NCBI GenBank assembly: GCA_016169945.1
Contig: JADLSH010000082.1
Span: forward strand, 744,001 to 808,000
Origin: Trachythela sp. YZ-2020
Taxonomy: Eukaryota > Cnidaria > Anthozoa > Malacalcyonacea > Clavulariidae
DNA: 64,000 nucleotides
Direction: 5' to 3'
The notes below the pieces were generated by a model that did not search any database, was not told the origin of the DNA, and was given only the letters and a program-made list of their open reading frames with translations. Within the stretch, counting starts at the first letter, position 1. The number at the start of each line of letters is the position of its first letter. Below, piece by piece: positions 43,236-52,565 of the stretch. Made by a program: the position numbers and the translations under genes.

Positions 43236-45259
43236 GCCATTAGCCCTTGGCCAATAAGGGTGATCTTTCGGTGGGTAAATCCCAGGTTATCGGCGAAGGT
43301 TGCGAAGGCTTCGGAGTTGAACGGCGGACCGTTGTCAGATTTCAGAACTCCTGGAATGCCGAATTGTGAAAAGATATGCTGGAGTTTAGGAATTACAGTT
43401 TGGGCTGCCAATGAACGAATTACTTCAACGATTGGGTAACGTGAGTAGTCATCAGAAAGCACCAGGAGGTAGTCCCCCGTTGAGAGTTCAGCAAAGTCTA
43501 CGCTTATCTCTTCCCATGCTTGATCGGGCAGAGGAGACATTTGTAACGGCTCACGTGCCGCCTCTGGGGTTGCAACTTGGCATGCGAGGCAGGATTTTAC
43601 TCGTTCTTCGACCATTTTGTTAATTCCAGGAAACCATACCTTCTCTCGTAGTAGGGATTTGGTTTTGGTAATGCCTTGGTGACCTTCGTGAGCCAAGTCC
43701 ACGACGCGACGTTGTAACTTGTTTGGAATCACTAATTTCGTTCCGCGAATGATCACTTGGATTGTTGTCCCAACGGTTAATTCATCTTTAAGGCGTTCGT
43801 ATGTGCGAAATGTGTCAGTATCGACCTTTGGGTGTTTGGCTAGCTCGTACCACTTGCCTGATTGAACTGCGTCCATGACAGCACGGAGGGTTGGGTCACG
43901 CCCTGTGGCCTCTGCGATCATGCTGAGGGTGAGTGCTGTTGGTGTTGAAGTTGTGGCAATGTAGTTGATGTATTCCTCTGCGACTTTTTCCTGTCTGCTG
44001 CAGGGTTCAGGGTGATTGGAAGGGTGCCTAGACATGTAGTCTGCAGGATTTTCTTCTCCTTTCGGTAATGCACGGTCGTCTGGTACGGTTGAAGTCTGAG
44101 TGCCCATCTTTCGATACGAGCAGGTGGTTTCGAGTTTGCGTTGCCCATATGGCAACCAGGGTTTGTGATCTGTGTAGATATTGACTGGCTTGCCGTAAAT
44201 GTAGAGGTGGAAGTGTTCACATGCCCATACTACGGCGAGGGCTTCGCGCTCTGTCTGACTGTAGCGTTGCTCGGTGGTTGTCAGAGAGCGGCTGGCATAC
44301 GCAATGATACGAGTGACTTCGGTTGTGGGGTCGACTTGTGCTAAGATGGCACCCAGGCCGACTGGGCTCGCATCAACGGAAATTTCAGTTGTTTTCTCAG
44401 GGTTGAAGTACGCTGTGACAGGTGCATTGGCCAACACATTCTTGAGTTGAGCCAGGGCATGGTCCTGCTTGTCAGTCCACTCCCAAGTATGGTTCTTGTG
44501 GGTGAGAGCTCGCAGCGGCTCGGTAATTGTGGCGTATCCCTCGATGAATCGTGCACAATAGTTGGTCATGCCTAGCAGGCTACCGACTTCGGTGACTGAC
44601 CTTGGGGCTTTGAGGTTTAAGATATCTTGGACTTTCGTTGGGTCCGGGGCCATGCCTTCTGCCCCAAAAACATAGCCGAAGAACTCAAGGCTGTTCTTGC
44701 TATACTCGCACTTGAGTTTGTTCAAGGTCAGACCTCGTTCGCGAAGGCGCTGGAATACTGCTGCAAGTGCTTGATCGTGTTCCTTCTGGGTCTTGCCAAA
44801 AACGAGTATGTCGTCACTGATGTTGATTGCGCCCGGGATGCCGTCCAGACTCTCGCGGATGGCGTTTTGAAAGATTTCTGCAGCGCTAGATATTCCAAAA
44901 TTGAGTCGTTTGTAGCGCATAAGCCCAAGGTGGGTGCTGAAGGTGGTGATGTATCTGGACTCGGGGGCTAGTTCTAGTTGGTTGTAACCCTGGTTGAGGT
45001 CAAGCTTGCTAAAAACGGTTGCACCATTCAAATCGCCGACGATTTCCTTGATTGTTGGGGTGATATGGCGTTCACGCTGGACCGCGGTATTTGCACGACG
45101 CATGTCAACACATACGCGAACCTTTCCGGGTGATTTGGGCTTTGGTGCCACGACAATGGGCGATACCCAGGGGGTTGGACCCTCGATGCGTTCGATTACA
45201 TCCAGTTCTTCATCCTGACTCAACTGTTCCTCAAGTTGTTTGCGTACATGGAACGGCAC
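43229..45259 (-). CDS. Gypsy pol: reverse transcriptase, RNase H, integrase core
   Basis: A 676-codon frame. RT: GPTPWVSPIVVAPKPKSPGK, KLDLNQGYNQLELAPESR, INISDDILVFG (catalytic DD; Ser in place of the usual Tyr/Val side is common in this group). RNase H: TEISVDASPVGLGAILAQ, REALAVVWACEHFHLYIYG and IYTDHKP. Integrase: HEGHQGITKTKSLL...SCLACQ zinc finger, ISVDFAEL, LKSDNGPPF. Between IYTDHKP and NPADYMSRHP a stretch of about 45 codons is out of frame; the proper coding runs in the neighbouring frame, so two compensating shifts near 44150 and 44050 are present. RT codons upstream of the ATG (HIDKGVPPVAQ) extend toward 45330. Confidence 0.9.
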   Translation of the reverse strand: MPFHVRKQLEEQLSQDEELDVIERIEGPTPWVSPIVVAPKPKSPGKVRVCVDMRRANTAVQRERHITPTIKEIVGDLNGATVFSKLDLNQGYNQLELAPESRYITTFSTHLGLMRYKRLNFGISSAAEIFQNAIRESLDGIPGAINISDDILVFGKTQKEHDQALAAVFQRLRERGLTLNKLKCEYSKNSLEFFGYVFGAEGMAPDPTKVQDILNLKAPRSVTEVGSLLGMTNYCARFIEGYATITEPLRALTHKNHTWEWTDKQDHALAQLKNVLANAPVTAYFNPEKTTEISVDASPVGLGAILAQVDPTTEVTRIIAYASRSLTTTEQRYSQTEREALAVVWACEHFHLYIYGKPVNIYTDHKPWLPYGQRKLETTCSYRKMGTQTSTVPDDRALPKGEENPADYMSRHPSNHPEPCSRQEKVAEEYINYIATTSTPTALTLSMIAEATGRDPTLRAVMDAVQSGKWYELAKHPKVDTDTFRTYERLKDELTVGTTIQVIIRGTKLVIPNKLQRRVVDLAHEGHQGITKTKSLLREKVWFPGINKMVEERVKSCLACQVATPEAAREPLQMSPLPDQAWEEISVDFAELSTGDYLLVLSDDYSRYPIVEVIRSLAAQTVIPKLQHIFSQFGIPGVLKSDNGPPFNSEAFATFADNLGFTHRKITLIGQGLMAK

Positions 45260-45323
45260 ACGTCTGTGTGGTTGGGCAACTGGTGGTACACCTTTGTCAA
45301 TGTGAAGGTGAACCTGGTATCTT

Positions 45324-46658
45324 TCAACTTGCCGAGTCCTTGGAACAAGTCCTGATACTGGGTGGGAGCTGGTCGACGGTAGGAATGTCTTGGTGTTTAA
45401 TGGGCTTTACGACTTTGAGTAGTTCCAGGTCGGTAGAGGTGCGCCAGCTGAGCAATGATCCACTGGTTCCTTTCACAACGTAGAATGTCTCTGTACGGTT
45501 GACTGTTTCCGACGCAATGATGGAGGTAAATTGTCCGAGGACGGGTAGAGGTATCTGCGTCTGGTAAGGATAAACTTTGATGCGTGTTTTCTCCAAACGC
45601 GGTCGGGGGGAAAGCTTGCTGTAATCTTGTTCATCGAGGATGTTGATACTGGAACCCGAGTCTGCCATTATGGTCAGCGGTGTTCCCTCGATGGTGACGT
45701 CAAACAATGGGTGTTTGTTTCGATCCGAAGTCATGTTGTTGATGTTGATGCGGAACACTCCAACTTCGTCACTGTCGTCGCTGTGGTCAGGTTCTTCTGC
45801 CTTGTTCATCGCTCGGACGTCCTGGCGTTCGGATCTTTGTGGGTAACGTCGCTGACTTGGTTTGGTGGGGTTTGCGCGATATCTGTCTTGGAGACATACG
45901 GACTGAAAGTGGTTAAGCTTCCCACAAGATCGACATTCTTTTCCATATGCAGGGCAAGCAGTTTTTCCGCCTTCGTGCGGGTATGTGCCTCCACAATTGC
46001 GACATCTTCCGGTGGTGCCGGGGCTCCGGGGTTGGAATTGACCGCGTGCTTTATCGGGGCGGATGTTGTGGTTCTTGCTACTTCCGGTTGTGAAATGGCT
46101 GACGTTCTCTGTACGCTCTAAGTTCGCTGCTTGCGAGTCGGCTAACTCCATCGCTTTACCAATTTCTAGAAGTTTTCCCAGGGTTATAGTTGGGTCGGTT
46201 AACGCTTTTCGTCGAAGTCGTTGCGATCGGCCGTGTTGGACAATCTGAGACTTGATTTCTCGATCGGCGTCGTGAAATTCACAGGTGAGTGAAAGTTGTT
46301 TGAGTCGTGTATAGTATGTCATAAGAGCTTCGTCGTGTGTTTGTTTGGCGTTGCGAAATTTATAGTCTTCGAATACAGGGTTTTGTTTCGGTGTAAAGTA
46401 TTCCGACAGTGCTTTAATTGCGACGTCTAAAACTGTCTCTCCTTCAGCCGGTTCACTGACTGTTAGTGTTTCAAAGATATCATTGACCTCTTCACCGATG
46501 TAGTGTAATAAGAGGGCTTTTTGACGTTTGGGATCATCGATGTCGGTTGCGACGATCAAGTTTCGAAAACGAGAGATATATTTCTTAAATCTGACGCCGG
46601 GTGCTCCCTGGTCCGCGTTGGGATCGAAGGAAAGAAATGTTGGCAGGGCTGTTGCCAT
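45324..46658 (-). CDS. Gypsy gag and aspartic protease
   Basis: A 444-codon frame starts MATALPTFLSFDPNADQG at 46658. The gag core includes RFKKYISRFRNLIVATDIDD, LLLHYIGEEVNDIFETL and TYYTRLKQLSLTCEF. The nucleocapsid has CRNCGGTYPHEGGKTAC and CRSCGKLNHFQSVC. The protease site is IMADSGSSINILDEQDY (DSG). The frame ends shortly after LPPSIRTC. A neighbouring frame there reads FQGLGKLK, the usual start of the RT linker, so a one-base shift near 45330-45360 separates gag-pro from pol. It may be programmed or an error. Confidence 0.9.
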   Translation of the reverse strand: MATALPTFLSFDPNADQGAPGVRFKKYISRFRNLIVATDIDDPKRQKALLLHYIGEEVNDIFETLTVSEPAEGETVLDVAIKALSEYFTPKQNPVFEDYKFRNAKQTHDEALMTYYTRLKQLSLTCEFHDADREIKSQIVQHGRSQRLRRKALTDPTITLGKLLEIGKAMELADSQAANLERTENVSHFTTGSSKNHNIRPDKARGQFQPRSPGTTGRCRNCGGTYPHEGGKTACPAYGKECRSCGKLNHFQSVCLQDRYRANPTKPSQRRYPQRSERQDVRAMNKAEEPDHSDDSDEVGVFRININNMTSDRNKHPLFDVTIEGTPLTIMADSGSSINILDEQDYSKLSPRPRLEKTRIKVYPYQTQIPLPVLGQFTSIIASETVNRTETFYVVKGTSGSLLSWRTSTDLELLKVVKPIKHQDIPTVDQLPPSIRTCSKDSAS

Positions 46659-46866
46659 GTTTTGTTGTGTTTTAGGCTGTTTTTAGCCGTTGAATTGGGA
46701 GTTTAAAAGCGTTTTGTTTGCCTGTTTTCTGGCCACGTGTAAACACCAAGCGTATGTTCTTTGGTATTTATTGATATGAGTACATACATGCACTGACCTT
46801 TCTGAGTTTAGTAAGATCTTGAGCTGGGTTGTTGTTGTTGTTTGTTTTTCAGATCCTCGTCGCCAT

Positions 46867-46974
46867 TGTAGTATTCTTTTTGAACATCATTTATTTCCTA
46901 CTCTCTATCTCACATGTTGCTTTACTTGCTTCCCTATTACACGTGTTCCCCACGTGATACTATAGGATATTACA
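46867..46974 (-). repeat. Gypsy 5' LTR
   Basis: Identical to 42320-42427 over all 108 bp by eye. Confidence 0.93.
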
Positions 46975-46979
46975 CAGAG

Positions 46980-48355
46980 TTCTGGGTTTTATAAGGTGGG
47001 AATGTAAATAACTTCATTAGCATGCACTAACCTAGGGTCCAGACTCCAACACAAACCACTCCGCTCATTCTTCATATCATTTATTTCATAAATCCAATTA
47101 AAATTTTGACATTGTTAAAAAATAGACTGGACTGCATATGTAATGTATTAGATTTTACGAAATCATGTACTTACAGATTGCAACGTGAAATTCAGAATGT
47201 CAGGCGACTATTAAGGATGACTTTGGAATATTGCAGAAATATTATATTATAATGGCTTAAAGAGGCTCGTCACAGTTTCTTGAAATATCGGGGAATACAA
47301 GTTTTATCTGCAATAAAGTATAAGCAGGTGTATTTGAAGGCACTGAAATTTAGTCCATACAGTTCTGTTATCAAATACTGTAACTAAAAATGTACAGATA
47401 GTTTCTATGGCGACAGTAACGTTTCAACTAGTAATGACTAAAAAATTAACTAAACTATGGGAAAATTCCAACAAAGTATATGCATGTATCTTATACTAAC
47501 TTGCTACGTAGCATTGTTATATAGTCTACGCTCTAATAACATTGTTCACAACCAAGGACAACACTATTTAAAAATCTGGTGTCAGTATTACGGCTGTGGA
47601 AAAGGGCTAAAAATTGTTTTCCAAATCTGCAACGTAATTCGCGTAGCATTTCATTTGTGAACGCAAGACTGCCTCTACTTTATTCACCAAACCAGTTAAC
47701 TGGGACATTTGGAAACCTGGATTACGAAAGTTTAGGCAATGTAGGTTGACATAGTAGTAGAGATTTTCAGCTCTTCCTATTCGCCAGCACTTTGCCAGTC
47801 GTGCTATTTCCTACCTATAACTGCTGATAAATCAAGGCTCTTCCGGCAATCCCTTTTTAAAAATTCAATTGGTAGCCGTTATAACGCGAAATGTTACCCC
47901 CTTTTTTCACAGTTCACAACTGCCTCACTTGCTGGTAAACTTTTCAAGTTCTCACTTAACATTTGCTTAACAGAAGGCTTCGTGCGTGTGTATGATTTAC
48001 CGGACTTGAGGTTACCGTGGTAGCTTAGCTCTATTATGTGTTCCGGTCCTGTAAAACGATATTATAATATCGCCAAATTGTTCAAAATTTATCCATTCTT
48101 GGTTCTGGCGTAAAATATTGTTTGTCGAAAATCCACACTTTGCTGATGTGCTCTATACTCCCGCGTAAAATGCACTTTCGACGACTTTGCAATGTCAGAA
48201 CCCCGCGCGCTCACTTTCTTCCATTTTCCACTTGCGACAGTATGTATGGGTTGAGCGGCCATTGTTCACATATGACCCATTCCCATCTGCTGGTAAGTCC
48301 TCCAAGGTAACAAATCGGGTATCAATTGCAAACGCGCAATTTTTTTGTACTCTAA
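46980..48355. other. Non-coding stretch
   Basis: No gene or named repeat. A 67-codon plus frame (47457-47660) has no supporting features. Confidence 0.3.
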
Positions 48356-48830
48356 TTGGCTGCTTGCGGCACTTCTTCCAAAATTAGTTCAAGCACATTT
48401 TCAGCGGTATACTTGACGTTGCTTGTACTGAGCATGGGGAATCTCGGATCGTCGTTGAAATACTGCGTTATTTCACCCTCAGAGACAGTTGTAACCAACT
48501 CGTCTGATGACTCAAACAGATATCATATCTACACTCTTCCTCGAAGCCAAAGGGCAGGGAAATGGACAGGAGCCATCTTCTGTCTACCTGGTATTGCCGG
48601 AGAAGTCGAGCGCATTTTCGCCAAAGTTGCGCAATATCCAGCAAAGCCCAACAACTTTCTCGTCGCCTTCGGTTTTGACTTCTTCTCGTCATTGCCAATA
48701 AGTATTTCTTCGTCACTGCCGACACCACGTCTCTTCGCTGGCGTATGCGAGACAGGTTGTATCTCGTCTTCCGACGTGGAATTCGGCTACTACTCGTCAC
48801 ATGAATGTTTCCTTTCAAAATTAACAAAAG
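48356..48830 (-). pseudogene. Decayed coding segment, identity unknown
   Basis: One minus-strand frame reads as protein but has stops. It gives NSTSEDEIQPVSHTPAKRRG, VGSDEEILIGNDEKKSKPKA, LGFAGYCATLAKMRSTS, then TAG and TGA near 48535-48529, then YLFESSDELVTTVSEGEITQ, YFNDDPRFPMLSTSNV and YTAENVLELILEEV to a TAG near 48358. Two adjacent TAG codons precede NSTSED. The charged, low-bias composition is much better than that of the overlapping uninterrupted frames on either strand. I do not recognise the protein. Confidence 0.3.
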
Positions 48831-48839
48831 GTTAGATGT

Positions 48840-50100
48840 CAGTTAATTTTTAAAAACCATGCGTTAATGTAGTAAATTTATGGTATTTTGAACTAACTAA
48901 AGTTCATAAAGTTGTGCGCAGTTTATTTATAGATGAGTTCAATTTGAGGTGGCTTCATGCAGTTTCTCTAAAAGAGGAAACAAATCTTGTTGCTCCAAAA
49001 TCTTGCACATTGATGTTCTGGTAAAATAACGAAAGAACTATCTTGTATATACCAGCATCTTGTGTGTAGCGAAAAAGGTCGGTGACGCCAATTATTGTTC
49101 CATTAAAATTTGTCTTCTAGTATAACTAATCAATAAGTCAATTTAAAAATTCAGTAGATCCCAAAATATGTTTTAAAAATAACTGGTTTGTGATTTGAGA
49201 AATTCGATTGTGTAGAATTTTTCGACGCCTTCAAGGAAATTAGGGAAAAAGAAAGAGTTACGAGAAACTTTACTCTCACACGCACTTTTTATCTCTTTAA
49301 TATAGATTATTAAGCAAAGTTAATTATCTTATTGGGTGTTGTCATTGGCAAAAGTGGGCATAGTGTGGGCGTGGCCGTAAGTTAACTACCCAAAATCATA
49401 ACTCCAGTATAACTCTTTCATATTAATAATCTGTATAGCCCTGCTTCTCTCGACGATAAGTCCAGCAATTTAACAAATTTTCCCTTTAAACCCTCCCTCT
49501 TAATAGGCAATAACCCCAGTGGCACTTAATCTTGTCACACACTGGAGTTGCAACATTTAAATAGAGAAACTTTAAGGAGACCTTCTAGGCAGAATGGGGC
49601 TATAAAATAGCTTCAATTCCACATGTTTTTTCGCCGCTTGGAACACGCGTACGAGATCCTACCCGAAAAAGGTGTTTTCATCCCAATCTTAATATATTAT
49701 AAATTTAAAGTTGACCATTCAGTGAGAATAATGTGGTAACTTCAAAGCGTGATCATGTATAAAATCGTGGCCGGCTCAGAATTATTTTTTTAATTACAGT
49801 AACTATTAAAATGGTTATCATAGACAAATGAATATCTGTCTGCATGATTTATTACTTGCGCGTGGAAATGGCACGGGCATGCCAGACTACGTTCTATAAA
49901 GAATAAAACGGGGAGCAAATCACTGACTTAAATCACAAATACATACACATTCAAAAATTTACATTAAAATTTTAAACATTCACAAAAATTGAAAAAAAAT
50001 CATTGAATAATAATAATTACAATATTTAATCAGGAGGTCCTCTCACAAAAGTGATTTTCAGCGGAGCCCTGAGCAACAAAAAAAAAACTATATATAATAC
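48840..50100. other. Non-coding stretch
   Basis: No gene supported. A short inverted pair around 49303-49315 and 49425-49438 (AGATTATTAA / TTAATAATCT) hints at a small decayed MITE. Confidence 0.3.
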
Positions 50101-50139
50101 TAGGCATATACTAATATATATATACTACCAATAATAATG

Positions 50140-52275
50140 ATAATATTAATGTTAAAGCTTATAATGTCTTAGTTCGTCCCATTACTCTGCTACAGTGTCT
50201 TATAGTGACAAATGATTCTTAAGTTTATTTTTAATTGTTGTAAATTGTTCGGTATCCCGGATGTCAATCGGTAGACTGTTCCAGTCGTTAGCAGCATGGT
50301 AGCTGAAAGCCTGTTTCCCCCAATTTCTCTTGACGCGATCCAAATGTAAGTTTTGTTTGTTTCGGGTGTTGTAGCTGTGGATGTCGGACGAGTACTTGAA
50401 GTTAAATTTAAAGTCGACGTTATTGTTTAAACACTTATGCATGATGAGGCAACGGTGAAAGTGTCTGCGCATTGATAACGGCTGCCAGTCTAACGATTTT
50501 AGTGATTCCGAGGCTGACGAAAGTGGATGAGCTTCAAGAATGATTTTTGCGGCTTTATTGTGGAGGATTTGAAGATGATCCATGAGGACGGAGTTGTTTT
50601 TATCACCCCATACAAAATCAGCGTAATCAAATATCGGCATGACAAGGCTATTGACTAAAGTAAGCCGCGGTTCGCGTGTTAAGAGGTGTTTAACTCTTCG
50701 AATGACACCAAGGCGTTGATAGACTTTGTTACAAAGTGTTTCAACATGATCTGACCACGATAATGTCTGATTTAAGGTTATACCAAGATATTTAAAAGAT
50801 TGAACACGATTTAGTGGGCGGTCGTTAATGAGTAGATTTATATCATGTAGTTTGGTTAGTTTGGCATTGCTTCCGAACATCATAAATTTGCATTTAGAAG
50901 TGTTAAGAGTTAGGCGGTTAGCAGCAAACCAATGAGATAGGTTCAGGAGGTCAGAGTTTAGTTTTTGTTCCAATTCCATAGCGGTTTTAGCTGAACAAAA
51001 CAGGACAGTATCATCTGCATACAGGGAAATGTTACAGTAAGTTATGGACAGTGGATGGAATGATATTCACATAAATGAAAAACAGTAGAGGGCCCAGTAT
51101 GCTTCCTTGGGGTACGCCGACATGTACAGGTTTAGTGGATGAGTGTTCGAGGCCAATAGAAGTGACTTGAAAACGATTTGATAGATAAGAAGAGAACCAG
51201 TTGATTGTCGCGTGTGAAAAACCAATGGTGGCAAGTTTTTGTATGAGCAGCTCGTGACTGACCGTGTCAAAGGCCTTCGCTAGATCTAAGAAAACTGCTC
51301 CTGCGATTGAACCTTTGTCTAAATTATCAAGAATGGTGTCAGTGAAGTTAGTAAGAGCAATTGCCGTAGAGAGTTTTGGAAGGAATCCGAATTGTTTCGG
51401 GGTCAGGATATTTTCTTGAAGTAGATAGCTATAGATTTGACTGTGAACGGCTCTTTCAAGTATTTTGCTAGCAGTTGGTAAAATGGTTATTGGTCTATAA
51501 TTATTGGCATTGCAGCGGTCTCCAGATTTAAACAACGCTGTTACTTTGCCACATTTCCATACTGATGGGAAGACAGAGGTTGCTAATGAACGGTTGTAAA
51601 TTTTAGTGAGACTTGTCGAGATAACATCAGCGGAGTCCTTTTGCAATCTAGCACTAATATTATCCAAACCAATCGCCTTATTTTTCTTAAGCTTCCTTAG
51701 TTTTGACTTAACATAGCACTCATCAATTTCTCTAAAGACAAATTCAGATTGAGGATGATCATTATGTAGGGCTGAACTGACGGTAGAAATAACTGAGGGA
51801 ATTTGTCAACGAGTGTTAAGCCAATTGTTGAGAAATATGTTATTGAGAATTTCAGAGATTTGTCTGGGTTCAGTGTATGGAATTCCATCGAGTTCAATAC
51901 ACGAAATGTTGGAGTTGGTTTACGTGAGGTGATTTCATTAAGGTTTTTCCAGAGAGAGTTAGGATTATTCTTAGAGCTTTCAATAAGGTTAAGATAGTAT
52001 TCAGATTTACTTTTCTTGACTTGTCTATTCACGTTAGATTTTAATATTTTATATTTGGACCAGTCAGATGGAGAATTAGATTTAGCCGCTTTACGGAAAC
52101 AACGGTCACGTTCCTGCATTGATGTTTCCAACTCAGAAGTCATCCAAGGCACATGACAACCTTTTATCCTAGTTCTTTTTGTGGGGGCATGACGTTCTGC
52201 AACATCAGAGAACAGCTTATTCCAAAAATTTATTGCGGTGTTAATATCAGGAATTTCATCAACAATATTCCAGCT
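50140..52275 (-). mobile_element. LINE D with reverse transcriptase, 5'-truncated
   Basis: The minus strand reads, from 52275 down: EIPDINTAINFWNKLFSD, RHAPTKRTRIKG, VPWMTSELE (linker, 52152 ORF). The RT core follows at 51667-51032: WKCGKVTALFKSGDRCNANN, YRPITILPTASKILER, PKQFGFLPKLSTAIAL, VFLDLAKAFDTVSHELL and VPQGSILGPLLFFIYVN. After a one-base shift comes SLYADDTVLF (YADD near 51010) and the C-terminal half at 50979-50200 (LNTSKCKFMMFGS, YLGITLNQTLSW, FSYHAANDWNSLPI). At least two frameshifts. It lacks the endonuclease. The Copia LTR abuts its upstream end. Confidence 0.88.
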
Positions 52276-52278
52276 TAC

Positions 52279-52565
52279 TGTTAAGTTGTGCTCATGATTC
52301 TTCGTATTCTATTATATAATTAGTTGTGATTTGTTAAGTTGATTTAGCCTATAATAGGATGTAATTGTATATAAGATAAATTTCCTGTAATACCATATAT
52401 AGCATTATTAATGATTATTCAGACCAATTGTAATTTAACACTTTTGTAACATAAACGCACTTAATGTAAAATAAAGATCAGTTCTTGTATGCTTCCACAG
52501 AGTGTGTATCTTTTGTAGTATATATTGATAAATATACAATAATGACGACTACAACGAACTCAACA
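52279..52565 (+). repeat. Copia 5' LTR, contains the gag start codon
   Basis: It starts TGTTAAGTTGTGC and ends ACGAACTCAACA. AATAAA (52471-52476) is a likely polyadenylation signal. An ATG at 52542 opens the gag frame 24 bp before the LTR ends. Confidence 0.93.

Larger units (their letters stand above)
42315..46979 (-). mobile_element. Ty3/Gypsy retrotransposon, identical LTRs, TSD CAGAG
   Basis: The element 42320-46974 lies on the minus strand. LTRs at 46867-46974 (5') and 42320-42427 (3') are 108 bp each and identical by eye. CAGAG flanks both ends (42315-42319, 46975-46979). Next to the 5' LTR is a primer site reading TGGCGACGAGGATC. Next to the 3' LTR is a polypurine tract AAGGGAGGGA. 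Identical LTRs imply a very recent insertion. Confidence 0.95.

Noticed and set aside
42604..46706. Plus-strand frames across the Gypsy element (for example 45627-46121)
   Set aside because: Shadows of gag-pol on the minus strand.
48468..48835. Uninterrupted 159-codon plus and 119-codon minus frames
   Set aside because: Their composition (Ser/Phe-rich or Arg-rich) looks like shadow reading of the decayed minus frame listed instead.
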